NCBI GenBank assembly: GCA_949752735.1
Contig: OX457037.1
Coordinates: 33,606,956-33,670,955, forward strand
Reading direction: 5' to 3'
DNA length: 64,000 bases
Source: Lumbricus terrestris
Lineage: Eukaryota; Annelida; Clitellata; Crassiclitellata; Lumbricidae
The notes below the pieces were generated by a model that did no database searches, was not told the origin of the DNA, and worked only from the letters and a program-made list of their open reading frames with translations. The translations under genes and the position numbers were made by a program. Below are positions 1 to 37,765 of this stretch, piece by piece (positions within the stretch are counted from its first letter, which is position 1; every line of letters starts with the position of its first letter).

Positions 1-402
1 GCTATAATTATATGCATTTATTGCTCCAAGAAAGTGAAAAATAAATTAATATAAAGTGAACCATAGTAATGCTAAATGAGAATTTCACAGACCAGACAGC
101 AGTGCTGTAAATATCTAAACAATTGCATTTTAACAGATTTTGAAATGTAAGCTGAACCGAGTTAACAGCATGTGTAAACAATAGAAGACTGCAACAAGAG
201 TTAGGCACAAACAACACAGACAAAGGCATGAAGGACCTCAAATAATTTAATGTGCATAAACTGGGTTTGTCATAGATCAAACCGCCAGTGGTAATACAAA
301 AATATATTCATTTGCAATGCAGTTTTCTTCTGACTGACAGGCTTCATCGTCCAACAGAACGAAGTAGATGAATGTAAGAACTGTTGAAACTGATCTACTA
401 AC

Positions 403-12534
<12,132 letters not shown>

Positions 12535-12613
12535 GCCGTATTGATACACCTTCAGCCTAGGAAATAAAGATATGCCGATCAAAAACAAAAAAGTTATTCC
12601 TAAGCCAGTAAAA

Positions 12614-13168
12614 GGCACACCTGGGAACGGCGGTCCCAAATTATAAAATTCCATAAATCGATAGTGCGGAGTATTGGATGGGCAAAAAGTGTGGGTTTTT
12701 CATCCAGCCTCCATTTCTTAAGCGTTTCTTCACCAATCCAGCTTCTATTTCAGATCTAGAAATGGCTTCATCCAGCTTCTATTTCTCATGCGTTATTTTC
12801 GTCCATCCAGCTTCTATTTCACCAGCAGAAGAACCTTCATCCAGATTCCAATTCTCTTGCGTTTTTTCATCAATCCAGTCTCCATTTCACCTGTAAAAGG
12901 TCTTCATCCAGCTTCTATTTCTCAAGCGTGGTTTCTATGCGCCCATCCTATACACCGCGCTATTACGACGTCGGGTTGATTTATTTCCCAACGGAATGCC
13001 GTCAAAACAACGTAAACAATGACGTAAAAAGCCCGAGAAGCTCGTAAGTAAGTGAATAAGTAAAGAATGAAGAAAATAAGTGAATAAATGCAGCCTTAAC
13101 TGTAGTTGGCTCTTCCTCTGACGAAAATACATGTTTCAGAATTTGGGACCGCCGTTCCCAGGTATGCC
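12614..13168. mobile_element. Non-autonomous DNA transposon with 29-bp TIRs and 8-bp TSD
   Basis: The terminal inverted repeats start GGCACACCTGGGAACGGCGG (left) and GGCATACCTGGGAACGGCGG (right, reverse complement), with one mismatch over about 29 bp. The 8-bp direct repeat CAGTAAAA flanks both sides (12606-12613 and 13169-13176). The interior holds about five imperfect ~45-bp tandem copies with the core CATCCAGCTTCTATTTC. The element abuts the 5' side of LARS2, within 80 bp of its start codon. A hAT-like MITE is the best fit from the TSD length; no transposase is present. Confidence 0.9.
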
Positions 13169-14743
13169 CAGTAAAATGTCGTAACCAAGATTCTGACTGC
13201 TAACTTCCATGCATCTCGTTATCTGAAGAATTAAATAAATAGACGAAGCTATTATCGCAATTGTTAGCTCCGCGTTTCTTCCGGCCCTACAACAGCTAAA
13301 TTACTGGATCACTGCTACAAAATTTGTAAGTAAACTCTGAGAATCAAGACTATGGGTTGTTTACACAGCCGGTTGCGGCTTAGCTGTTGCACGTGTCCGT
13401 TTATACGTGTTTAAAATTTGTAGTTTTTAGCTACTGAAACTACTTCACAATTAAAATGTGCTCAGTTACGACAAAGAATCAAGAAAATAATACCTACGAT
13501 TACTTAATTTATATTAAAAAGAATAAAATCCCTGCTGTATTTTTAATCCCAGGATTTGTCCATAGAGTCCTTATTATTAGATATTTCAGCAAGTAAGTAC
13601 TAAGCGGCGACTTTCTAGATAACGTAGACGTAGTCTAAAAACTCGAAGCTAAGCGCCGGGCACCACCTTATTCGCGAGCGCTGCTTTTAGTTAGTATCTA
13701 AGAAGGTCAGTATGGTTGCCCAGAGGAGTAGAGAAGAGTTGTCAAAAAGAAGAGCGTTTTCGCCGACCTAAAATATGTGCCATCAATAAAACAATGATGA
13801 TGATGTTCATCATCAAATTATTTGCCATCGATAACACAATGGATCATGCCAAATAGGATGGGCCGGTCAACAGAGATGGAAGTCAATTGGCACCGTGCAG
13901 AAAATGTACGGTGCTTATAGTTGCCAAATATTTCTAAGTGTATTCCTCCTGTGCTTTGCTTGATGTCTTAAATTGGAAATGCTTAAAAAACCAAAAATTG
14001 AAAATTTAAGATGTCCGGTCATATTTTTTAGTTTTTAGCATTCCTATTTTTACCACGTACAGTATAAATATACAGTAAAAATATTTATACTGTTATTACA
14101 CAAGATCTATATATAACCAGTTCTACATATATACTTTAACCTGGCTCATTTATCAGTTTCTTGCTCATAATGCTAATTATGCTCTTCTTTCAACATTCTC
14201 CGTTCCTTCACAACCTTCACAATGTCTTTACAATTACATCTTTTCAAGACCAATTAAAAGCCACTAGCATACTGGAGGCTTCATGCAATAGCTATGAGCT
14301 ACCCAGACGACTTATGCATTCTTCTCGTGCTTCATTCTTACAAGAATCATATGACTCACCAGCTGTCTCTACCAACTTAACATAATTTTTATATCTCTTT
14401 TCAACCATAACAGAGATTCGTGTCATCCACGCAGTTTCAAACACTCGTCCACAACCACGGAATTCACTACCACTAGTTATGCAGAGACTTTCTTTATCGA
14501 TTACTAGCATTATTTCGGGCTCTGACAAGTAAATGTAAGATCAGACAAAACAACAGATCTTATGTGAAAGTTTGATTTTTTTATATCCAGAATGGTATCT
14601 GCAAAATAAAAACTCTTGATTCTTTATTTGTCCACCGACTCTAATTAACAATGCAGTATGCATATGCTTTTGCTTAATACTTAACTAAGTTGGTGTTAGG
14701 TTTTCCCCATCCCACAGTTTCCACTCATAAACTGCAACCATCC

Positions 14744-15291
14744 GATTTGGGGATGCTTCGTCAAATGACAATTCGTCATGGACCATTTGTCATGGACTGT
14801 TCGTCAAGTGACTGTTCATCAGTTACATTACATCAGATACGCATGCTTAGTCTAATGCCGATTTAAATTTTACAGCAGATTGAGCTTTGAATGTATAATT
14901 ATATTTAGAATGACTGAATGATGGGTTTTCAAATTCTGGAAAACAATACCGCATCAAAAGTGCGAACTGTATGCTCTCTATTTACATTCCCTATTAAGTT
15001 TTTACTCTTTCATGCTTTAGTCAGGGAGATCTTGATTTCCAGTATTGACACTCGATCGATTCAGCGCACCAGTTTTCCCCTATAAACTCAAAGGACAAAA
15101 GCAGAAGTGCAAACTGTAAAAACGCCCACTTCTATAAAATGAAAACTTTTAAAGCAGGGCCATCACACAACCTTGTAATTCCACATTCTGACCTTCTCCA
15201 AAGAAAAGTCTACTTGCATCTTGATGAACAATCCCTGAAGTGACAAATCGTCCATGTGATGAATCGTCCGTGGATGAAACATCTGCATACC
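14744..15291. mobile_element. Inverted-repeat DNA element with 8-bp TSD and subterminal repeats
   Basis: Flanked by AACCATCC at 14736-14743 and 15292-15299. The two ends are diverged inverted copies over about 65 bp, built from short repeats such as GATGCTTCGTC and GACAATTCGTCATGGAC on the left, matched by GATGTTTCATC and GACGATTCATCACATGGAC on the right (reverse complement). Repeated subterminal motifs are typical of hAT transposase binding sites. No coding capacity is seen. Confidence 0.75.
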
Positions 15292-15994
15292 AACCATCCA
15301 ACACGGAAAGAAGAAGAAAAGCAGTTCCTTAAGCTAGCCCTGAGGCAGTATCTGAGTTGCAATGGTGTTGGTGAAGCAGAAATCTATAATAAAATTATCT
15401 GAACTGGCAGGCAATCGTTGAAACCCGGATTTTTCGAGCGTGCTAACCACTACACTACCGAGCAACCCCTAGCTGGATAACTGAACTTAAAATCAGCAAA
15501 TCAACGACCAAGAATAACATATGAAACATGTTGATAACTTGGCCAGACAAGTGCATTAATACAACCATAAATTTTCTCTACTACTACATATCCCATTTCA
15601 ATGACGCAGCCACTAAAGAACAGAATTAAAATTAATTATGAGTACGCCACAACTGATTTTCTCATCATGATCGTACAAAGTTTACAACGCAGGGTCTCAT
15701 CATCAAAGATTTATACATGAAAGCACTGGCAAGCCTTTACAGAAACAGGAATCAGTATGAACAAAATTTGAGATGATTATGTCACATTAGCCGTAGAACA
15801 TTACAGAAGTAAAAAATGCAAAAACAAATACTCAGAAAGACTGAAAATCTTGCATCAAGCAACAGTACGACGTTCTAGACAGCCACTTAAAAGTCATCTG
15901 CCGCTAAAATGTGTAACTACGGTAATCGTACATGCAAAACCATAAATGCTATTCCTCAGAAGAAGAAAAAACGACCTCGTTCTACTGTTGCTGT

Positions 15995-16000
15995 TTTATT
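15995..16000 (-). promoter_or_regulatory. Candidate polyadenylation signal AATAAA of the BTBD17-like gene
   Basis: AATAAA on the minus strand, about 60 nt past the TAG stop at 16059-16061. The spacing would give a short 3' UTR. Confidence 0.5.
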
Positions 16001-16058
16001 ACGGTCAGAAACAGTACGTTGTTCATCCTTTTCTTAAAGTACAGTTCCGCTGACTATA

Positions 16059-19000
16059 CTAAGACAATACTGGCTTAATGACAATGGTAATTTTAAACGT
16101 GTTGGCATCGGATCCACACAGGTAAGGCGAATTCGAACAGTTCAGCTCATCGTATGCCACAATGTCGTTGACGTGACACTGCCTCGTCTCTTCATCGAAC
16201 ATGCACCGCTGCTCAACGACCCGTCGGATGTACTCCACGTCGTCCTGGACACCCGTGACGAGAACGGCCACCTGGACGTCGCGCTTCTCGGCCGTCTTCG
16301 TCGCCAGCACGAGCCGGATGGTGTTGTAGAAGGCACCGGCGATCTCCAGGTTCCGCCAGAGTCCGATCATGATGCACTTCTGAAAGTGGATGCCCTTCGG
16401 ATACAAATCGACGTTCCACTCCCAAGAAAGGCCTTCGTCCGACTGCGCAGCACTAACTGGTGTTGAGAAGAACAACGGTCGAATCTCGTGCTGCGCAAGA
16501 GTCGAGAAATGATCAATGGAAAGCGTCGTGCTCCAGACCTCGTTGGTATAGTTCCGCGGAAGAAAATTGCTCGTTTCCCGGCTCACGCTCGCCATAAACC
16601 GACGTGCCTCCTCGATCGACGAGTGAAACGCCTGCGACGCAAAGATCCTCTCCACGAAGAACTCGGGAAACATTTCCGCGAGCGCATCGGAGCCGACAAG
16701 AGTGAGCTGCGCAGGTGGGATAAGTGGAAACCGGATGCAGGCAAGGACTTCAAGCGCCATGTGCTGGAAAGCCGAAGGTGGACCGGGAAAGCGGTTGCTC
16801 TGGTAGAGAATCCACTTGGCAATACCCTTGAAAAGGGTGTATTCGTCAGGTACAACTAGCTCTGACTGACGGAGGAAGCTCACAAGTACGTCTTTGTCAG
16901 TCATTAGAAAGTCCTTTGTGTTGATGACCTTGTGAAAGTTCCACAGAATGAACTGGTAGCATTCGTTGGCCAGCTTCCGATGATTGCCAATGTAACTGTA
17001 CTGCAGCCAAGACATAGCACGGTTGTGTTGCACCGTCGAGACTAGATGGCTGCACATGTACTCTTTGCATAATTCCTACAACCAATAGCACATCACACAA
17101 AGTAAAGCAATGCATTGAACACTGGCAAAACACCAATTTTAAGCCTTTTTAACACCGATTTGCTATAAATATCGTCGCCTGAGAATTATCTCGTTGTATC
17201 TCCATTTTTTCAAAATCGAGTTTAGACTTGATTTGTAGCAAACATTTGTTTATCTTTCTTCACTGTTAACTGTTAGGCGATACAATGAGTCGTTTTGAAG
17301 ATATTCAACGAAAACTACCTGTCGTATGTCCATTTTCAGGATTTTTTCGAATCTACAATTTTTTTGCCTTATCTCCAGAGCCGTATTCACAGTTTAGAAG
17401 TATCGTGCTGTATGTCCAGAGAAAGCTCATCGTTGATTGGACGATAAGGAGATACAACATTAATACAATGCCCACTTCATTGTATTATAGAGTCGTATGT
17501 CCAGAGAATAAAAACGTTTTTTCTTAAAAAATGGTATTAAGTTCGCAAAAATTGAAACAAACATACTCGCTAATAATTGTGCATTGATTTCTTGTATAAT
17601 TTCATGGGTTTTTTCACGAGATTGACCTGCAATTGATTAAAATCCATTTTAAATTTTTTTTTCACAAATGTCTCAAAACCAAATTTAAAAGTTAATATTT
17701 TAAAATGAATTGTTTGCGACTCACTAGCACGACTGTGTCTGATGTTTATTGGCCAAAATTAATTTTTTACGTCAAATTTTACCAAAACTTCAACCTTGAT
17801 TATCTCGGAATTCTCAAAAGTGGATATACGCAAAGAAAATTCTCAGGCGGCAATATATGCCTTTTTGTATTCTGTCAACCAGCCCCATTCAACAACTCAA
17901 GAGGTACTTCTCTAAGTTTAGTTGGTCAAAGATTTAAAGCAAAATCCAGTTAACACTTGTAAACTGTTCAGACTAATCCTTTCCTCGTGACATACAAACG
18001 CACATACAGTCTTTCACAGCACCCAATCTTGTTCATGCTGCCAATCTATAAATGGTTAGGCCGCAGAAGGAATTGACGAGGTCAATTTCCTTTTCCTAAT
18101 GACTAAAAAAGCTTAAAGACGACTTTGAGAGAAGAGACATCATTTAATAATGCATTAAACATCAATAGGCCTGCAAAACTAAAGGGTCAGAACCAAGGTC
18201 GCAGCTAGGCTGAAATGAAATAATGCAAAAAGGAAACAATACATTTACTATAGCACATGATGTCAGAACTACAGTGCGTAATGTATTGGCCATCCAGGAC
18301 CCGCTACGAGAGCTGATGACGCTTTTCCATTCTCCAAACCCCTTAGGGGTTAGTCAGTTGATCCAGCTCCTTGACGGCTTGTTCACAGTCGAATAAACAC
18401 CCCAAAATAAAATCCAGGTAACGGCATAGGTTAAATGAGTCAAAGGTCAAGGATTGCATAGAGGAAATTAACTCCGCCACTGGTTGCACTCTGCCAGTGC
18501 CAGTCCCAAGCCTGGATAAAGGAGGAGGGCGTCGCTAATGGACTTTGTTACCACACAGTGACGTTAAACTGCAAATGACGCCGCCGCATAGAGGAAATAT
18601 CTATCTCTAGAACGTTCAAAAAAAGTACCAAAATCGAATAAATAACCTAACAGATTTCTTTACAAGAAAACATTATCTCCGAACAGTGCTACATAAAATA
18701 CCCAAGCAAACAGCCAATTAAGCTCTTATTGCCTTACCTGCAGATCGTCAATGTTGTACTTGTCAGCCAGCATCAGTATGGCAAGGACGGAATTATGCAT
18801 CAAATGAATCTGCCCGGTGTAGAGATAGCGCAGAAAGTAATCAAAGACCTGGACGCACTCTGGTTCCTCCTTCAGCACAATCTTCGTCAGATTTGACTCC
18901 GACCACGACGGGTTCATGAGCATGACTCGAAAGACGTCGCTCGCACAGCACAAGATCAGCTTGTGAGCATAATAAATATTGTGCCCCACCATGATCTGTA

Positions 19001-19250
19001 TATCGCTCAGATCTTGGTTTTCGAAGAGAGAAGCAATCTTGCCAAGAAGACACTGAGAGTTTTCGACGTGCTGGCCATGATCGTGAGCAAACGAGGATTT
19101 GCCGCTGCTGCAGCTGTGGTTCATTCTGCTGGACTCTATGGAATTTACCGTCTCCAGTTCTTGACCCATCTCATGAGAATTGGCGTCCTGAGATGAACTG
19201 GGCCGTGGCAAACTTAAATTACTTGGATCTAGAGGCATAAAACAATTCAT
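16059..19250 (-). CDS. BTBD17: BTB/POZ domain-containing protein 17-like (BTB-BACK)
   Basis: Coding exons 19250-18738 and 17075-16059 join in phase to 509 residues. An in-frame TAA lies just upstream of the ATG at 19250. Residues 1-70 are Ser/polar-rich and low in complexity. About 71-171 is a BTB domain (LSDIQIMVGHNIYYAHKLIL, FLRYLYTGQIHL). The second exon starts the BACK region (WLQYSYIGNHRKLANECYQF) and ends in a C-terminal beta-rich domain with the closing motif TIVIKPVLS. The order BTB-BACK-C-terminal domain, the FLPRNY motif and the VKPV-type end resemble vertebrate BTBD17. Many BTB-BACK proteins are Cullin-3 adaptors, but there are no Kelch repeats here and the partner is unknown. No signal peptide is obvious. 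The second exon is GC-rich compared with its surroundings. Confidence 0.85.
17151..17858. mobile_element. Inverted-repeat element in the BTBD17-like intron
   Basis: CGCCTGAGAATT near 17177 is mirrored near 17845, and homology continues inward for about 45 bp with mismatches. GCCTTTTT occurs outside both ends (17143-17150 and 17859-17866) and may be an 8-bp target duplication, although the left TIR starts some 13 nt inside it. The interior repeats a CGTATGTCCAGAGAA-type motif several times. Confidence 0.5.
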
Positions 19251-20569
19251 GCATAAATATTACAACAGTATACACCAAGGCAACTCAGTAAATCGTTGTA
19301 TCTATAAATTTATAAAGTCCCTCTAAAGTGCATTTTAGCGCCAGAAATTATTTTAGTTTCAGCTTTGGAGGAATAAAAATTCGAATGTTCAAAAGAATTC
19401 TTGCTAAATAAAAGTCGGATTTATGAAAAAAAGTTTTCTTAAGTAGAGGTGGGATTGATGAAAGAGGACGGATTGATGAGCAACAAGTTTAATGAAATGA
19501 AAGTTGTACTAATAAAAAAAAAATGCTGCCTAAATAGAAAGCGATTTGATGAAACGAATTCTTGACTAAACAGAACCTGAATGTAATATTAAATTTAGTC
19601 TAATTTTTAGCCAAGGTTAGCTAAGGCCACCATGTATAAATTCGATGGATAATTTGGTGTCCCTAGCTAGCGGCATTTTTTATTTATCCCTTTATGGCCC
19701 CCCCCCCCCTTTTTGCAACAATCCTATAATTATGTTGATATAGCAATGTTTTGTAAACCTGGCTTCATTTGGTTACAAAATAAAACATTTTGATTGGTTG
19801 AATTAATTAAAAGTATTCCTGCCAAATTACTTATATGAAAACAAGCTTAATCGAAAACATAAACGACAGATTTACCCGAAACCATTACAGAAACAGTATG
19901 CATAAGTTAAAGGTGGCGAATTTTATGCGGACACACTAATAACACAGCAACTGTCATTCCGCTCACCAGCTGACTGCGAATCTCCATTTGGTAGATGAGA
20001 ACTCAATTTACTATTGCATCTGTATGAAAAGCATTCTCTGTACTGCGTCATTTTTTACAGCTTAAAACGCAGCATCACTGTCGCACTCTTGAATTCGTGA
20101 AGGTTAATTAACTCGTTTGTGAACATCCATTTAAATTACGAATCACAATCGTTCATGGAAGTCGCCATCTTAAAAATTACGTGCCTCGGTCCAACTAAGT
20201 GCAAGATTTATTTAAGAGCACTGTTTATTACAACGACGTAAAAAATAACGTTTCGTCATAATCGTGAAAGCATTGCACAAGCCTTAAAAAATAGCCGAGC
20301 AGCGAGAACTATAATTATTATTATTATTATTCGATAGCACTGCAAGATGTTTTTGGAAGAAACATGATTTGGATCTCCAAGACCGGTTACTTGAAGCGCT
20401 GCGCGCTTCTGTAATGCAATGTAAATCTTCTCAGCGCCCATAAAGCCGTCAGGGAGACCAGTTCTCACCGGCGCTATATAGAATCAAGTCCGTAATAACC
20501 AGATATGCCTTTTTTCGTTCCGGTGCCAGGTCAAAACACTTAAGGTCAAGCCAAGGAGACAGCGTTGTG

Positions 20570-20670
20570 CTACAGTGGTTGTCGGTGATGGTGGTAGTTG
20601 GGTGGAACCCGATTAGAATCTGGATAGGAACAGTAGGCCTACGGTTTTTCAGTCGTGAGTGGCAAGCAGC
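20570..20670. repeat. Dispersed repeat, copy A
   Basis: Shares GTGATGGTGGTAGTT, GAATCTGGATAGGA and TTTTCAGTCGTGA, in the same order, with the reverse complement of 61597-61690. Apart from this pair the repeat is not classified. Confidence 0.6.
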
Positions 20671-21404
20671 AGAGGAGACTGCAAGCGGATAAAAAGTTGA
20701 ATTAAGAGAGGATATGATGATGAGCGAGTAGACCTGGGCAGTTAGATGACGAATAGTTGACGAATGCAGGAGGGCTAAAGAGTAGACAGAAGTTTTAATA
20801 CTAGAATGCTTTAGCCTACACTTGCTAACATTTATTTTACATCACTTTTTATTTATATTAGTATAATTTATTACTACTTCTGGGTTATATCATATTATTT
20901 CTTGATGTCCCATTGTGTGTTAGCTAATGAAGTAGTAAAGGCTACTTACTTACTTTAAGTTACTTATGTAACGTATAATTATGACCAATTAAGCTGGTAG
21001 TTAGGCTAGTTGTCGTTTGAAGACGGCATTGTGTCATAAGAAGAACTGCTGGTGCACTCCTTAACCTAGCTTTTAGATTGGCACTATGGTACTACCAGAC
21101 TAGTGCCCTGCTTTTATAAAGTTAATGAATTTTAAACTACTTTGCAATTAGGTCTATCCGCTTTGCATCTGCACAAGTGAATGTCATATAATATCATAAT
21201 CAGTTAATATTTAGTACACCCTCATGTAGATTTCTTAAAGTAATCTATCAATCCACTCCAGTTTTTATCACCTATAGCCCTACTCTTTCAGAAGTTCAGG
21301 AAAAAACTAAAGAATGCATTGAATAAGAGCTACAAATGTCATCATTCAAATACAACCAAATTGGAGTTGCTGCTTGTTACAAATTTGGTGTTTAAAGCTG
21401 GCAA

Positions 21405-21560
21405 CATAGCTCTCTCCACCCATTCATTCATTCGTTCAATGGACTTAGATAGGCATCCCTTCAAGAAATCAACTCAGGGGCAGTCCCAGCCCATGGAGCC
21501 ACGGCAAAAGCAACAAAAGTTGAGAATTTTTATGAACAGAAGTTTGATTGGTCAGATGTA
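21405..21560 (-). mobile_element. LINE 3' fragment (CR1/L2-like)
   Basis: The reverse complement ends in the shared LINE tail (CCTGAGTTGATTTCTTGAAG, CTAAGTCCATTGAACGAATG). The sequence before the tail resembles the corresponding degenerate C-terminal codons of the copy at 36445-36690. Confidence 0.6.
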
Positions 21561-21987
21561 ATAAATGTAGCTTTGAAGGGAGGTCATATATTGCAGGCGG
21601 TCTGCTCAGTTAGTATAGTTAAGATTTGTGTATTCTGTGATCTACGTTCTTGTGAATTGTTAAAACTGCATAAGTGTACATTATAACCGGTTGCGGTGTG
21701 TCAACCGGATTGTTAATAAAGAGAATATTATTACATATGACATTTTGTGTGCAAAAAATCATTTCATCAATGAAAATCTGTCGTCACACTAAAAAGCAGC
21801 TTCCACCACATTATTCCAGAATCCAGACCAGCCTTTTGCTGCAACAGGAGTTCTGGATAAAATGTAAGAGCACAGCAAATAAATTCCTTGCTACAGTCTT
21901 CTCCAACTGCAGGAGACTGTACTTCTGTTGAGAACGTGGCATCAAGGAGCTTGAGTTCAAACGGACAATGGATATACGACTCTGTAT

Positions 21988-35383
<13,396 letters not shown>

Positions 35384-35892
35384 CTCAAGAGGTATTAAAA
35401 GATAAGCGCAGAGCACCTGCTTACTCACGAGCGGCGATCCGTAAACATAGCCTACTTGTGCCATAATCAGTCGACAGTTGACAAGTTCTTTTGGGACAAA
35501 AGGACAAAATTGCCGTCCGTAGCAGTAACCGCTGCATCATTTTAAAAACCTGTAAGTTTTACCGCTTTTAATTTTAAATGGTTAAATGATTCCGTCAAGT
35601 CCTTCCACGCTAAGTACTAGCGCTCCAGAAGCGGTTTGTGGTCAACCCGTGAACTACCTCATAAATATTCATCATTTTACTTCCCTTGCTGAAATTTAAA
35701 AAGAAAGCTGTTGGGCCAGGCATCATTGCACTCTGATAAAATAATGAATGCGCATAGCGAATAATAGCGCTATTCTATTCTCCTTGCTTACTTAAAATTT
35801 ACAGTTTGGTTCAGACAGACAGAAGGTTCCGGAGTTGCACCAGAACTAAAAGAAATACAGGTCTAGAATGCAACACTGAATTGACTGCCAAA

Positions 35893-36036
35893 GGGCTTAA
35901 AGTGTGCATGGACGGTCATGGACGGCGTCCATGCACTTATTTTCAAATCTGAACGCCGTCCTGCCACTCATTAGACCACCACAGAATGGAGAAGTAGGGG
36001 TGTCCAGGCACTTCTTTTTCTGCACATTAAGCACTG
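35893..36036. mobile_element. MITE family K, copy 2
   Basis: AGGGCTTAAAGTGTGCATGG continuing to GACGGTCATGGACGGCGTCC matches copy 1 at 28096, and the right end reads CACATTAAGCACTG. The copies agree along most of the length. No clear target duplication remains here. Confidence 0.85.
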
Positions 36037-36444
36037 CAATGCCCTCCTTACAAAGTTCAGAAGTGTGCATTTTGAAGCATTGAAGGCAACCATTAACAGG
36101 GTTCGTAAGCACACTGGAAGACAGTCTCGCTAAATAAGCTGTGAACAGTGGGAAGTCAAGATTTCCAACTGGAGTAACCAGCAATGAACATCAGCCAAAG
36201 GCTAAACGGCTGCTATGAACAATATACTTCTCATAATCTCATTAGATGCTGATTGAAGAGAAGATTCATCTTTAATACTAACGACAAGTGTGTACCAAAA
36301 GTGACTAAGAAACCATAGCAGCTCGATTCTTGTTGGCCTCTCCTGGGTCCTGGGACGATTAGATTGGGTTCTGCACTCGGCTCATTGGCAAATTCCCAAA
36401 TATACCTCCCTCTCTCTCTCTGCCCACATGAGTGATGTGTTGCA

Positions 36445-36690
36445 TTGATTGCCTGTAGCACAACGTATCTCGTATCGGTTCCTGCTTTCTCAGTTGTAGG
36501 GCCATCCATCTGGAATGGCCTCCCTTCAAATCTTTGTTCAATACATCTGACCCAAACGATCTTTGATCTGGCCAATCGAATTTTGTTTCATAAATCAAGA
36601 TGTTTTCTTTTGACGTGGCTGGGCTGGGAGCACTCCTGATTAGCTTTCTTGAAGGGGCGCTATACAAGTCCATAGAATGAATGAATGAAT
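36445..36690 (+). pseudogene. LINE 3' fragment (CR1/L2-like ORF end plus tail)
   Basis: The frame includes FSVVGPSIWNGLP, matching [13 protein letters not shown] of the element at 43781-45476. It runs to LGWEHS-stop and the tail GGGAGCACTCCTGATTAG, TTGAAGGGGCGCTATACAAG, then (GAAT)n. It is 5' truncated. Confidence 0.85.
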
Positions 36691-36931
36691 TAGTGTTAAC
36701 AGAGCTGCAAGGTATGACCACATTCTGTGGTATAACCATAGACGACCAGTACAATGGCACATCATTTGTATGTGCTTTGTAAGTGAGAAGTGCCAGCATC
36801 AAGTAGACACACTCTCACGATGTCTCATGTGTAGTAAGACTGTGTGGAGCAAGAGCAGGCATTATATGCACTCAACTATAAAGTATGTGGACATTCGTGC
36901 AAGTATACAGAGTTACAGATAGTGAATTCAT

Positions 36932-37115
36932 TCATTCATTCATTCATTATATGCATTTATATAGCGCCTCTTCAAGAGGACTACTCAGAGGCGTTCCCAA
37001 CCTCAGCGCGGCCAAATAAAACTGTCTCAAGATGAGACAGGAAAGCCTGAGAAGGAATTTTACAAAGAGAGCGGAGGGTCAGAGGAAGATCATTCCAGGT
37101 AGAGGTAGAGAATTC
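36932..37115 (-). pseudogene. LINE 3' fragment (CR1/L2-like)
   Basis: The minus strand translates as STWNDLPLTLRSL, then AFLSHLETVLFG and GNASE-stop, aligning with the C-terminus of the 43781-45476 ORF, followed by the shared tail and (TGAA)n. Confidence 0.8.
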
Positions 37116-37677
37116 TTTTCATTATCTGCATTGGGAGGTGAAAAAGTGTGTGTGTGCGTGTGTGTGCGTCCGAGCAAGTTACACATCTAGATGGGCATTC
37201 AAGTAAACAACAAAGCATTCCTACCAAAACAGAAGAAAAACTGAAGGCTGCTTGAAACTGTATAATGTACAATCCACAATTACAGTTACTTTCTTCATAT
37301 TACTATATTACAATTTTAATTCACTATATTACACACTTACTTGTAGTTAAGCTCTACAACACGTCTAAGGCTAAGACCCAGCGCAAGTTCTTAGCAAAAA
37401 CAACTCTATCTCATAATCACATTTAACACAAATGCCGAATGCAGCCAGTAAATTATCAGTCTCAAAAATCAGACCCATGGAATGTGCGCTAAGACAAAAA
37501 GCCTGACATCAGAATTCTTTTTTGTAGTGGTTCATTCATCGGTTTAAAAGAACTGGAACGTAAGTCTGTAAATGGGTTAAAACTAAGCCAAGTCATGTTT
37601 GCACAAATGGAATATCAATCCATCAACCAATCTACTGACCAGCAAGTCGGTCATATATCAGATTGATAGAGTCATAG

Positions 37678-37679
37678 CT

Positions 37680-37762
<83 letters not shown>

Positions 37763-37765
37763 CAA
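37678..37765. repeat. (AATC)n microsatellite
   Basis: About 20 copies of AATC with one interruption (AATA) near 37745. Confidence 0.95.

Larger units (their letters stand above)
12535..16058. other. Intergenic region LARS2 / BTBD17-like
   Basis: Contains the LARS2 5' side (a possible 3' splice site, TTTCCTAG, near 12559 suggests a further 5'-UTR exon) and two TIR elements (12614-13168 and 14744-15291). A tRNA-like segment lies at about 15400-15475 on the minus strand, with TAGTGTAGTGGTTAGCACGC. I could not support any coding gene in 13177-14735 or 15300-15990. Confidence 0.6.
19251..21987. other. Intergenic region BTBD17-like / NDUFAF7
   Basis: AT-rich. It includes a C12 tract near 19699, an (ATT)n run near 20313 and a dispersed repeat at 20570-20670 that recurs inverted at 61597-61690. 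A LINE 3' fragment lies at 21405-21560. No gene could be supported. Confidence 0.55.

Noticed and set aside
14292..14528. 78-codon minus-strand frame (MSEPEIMLVIDKESL...)
   Set aside because: Looks protein-like and might be a transposase scrap, but no motif I can name; not called.
16173..16859. Plus-strand frames of 97 and 123 codons over the BTBD17-like exon
   Set aside because: Antisense shadows caused by the GC-rich exon; no domain similarity.
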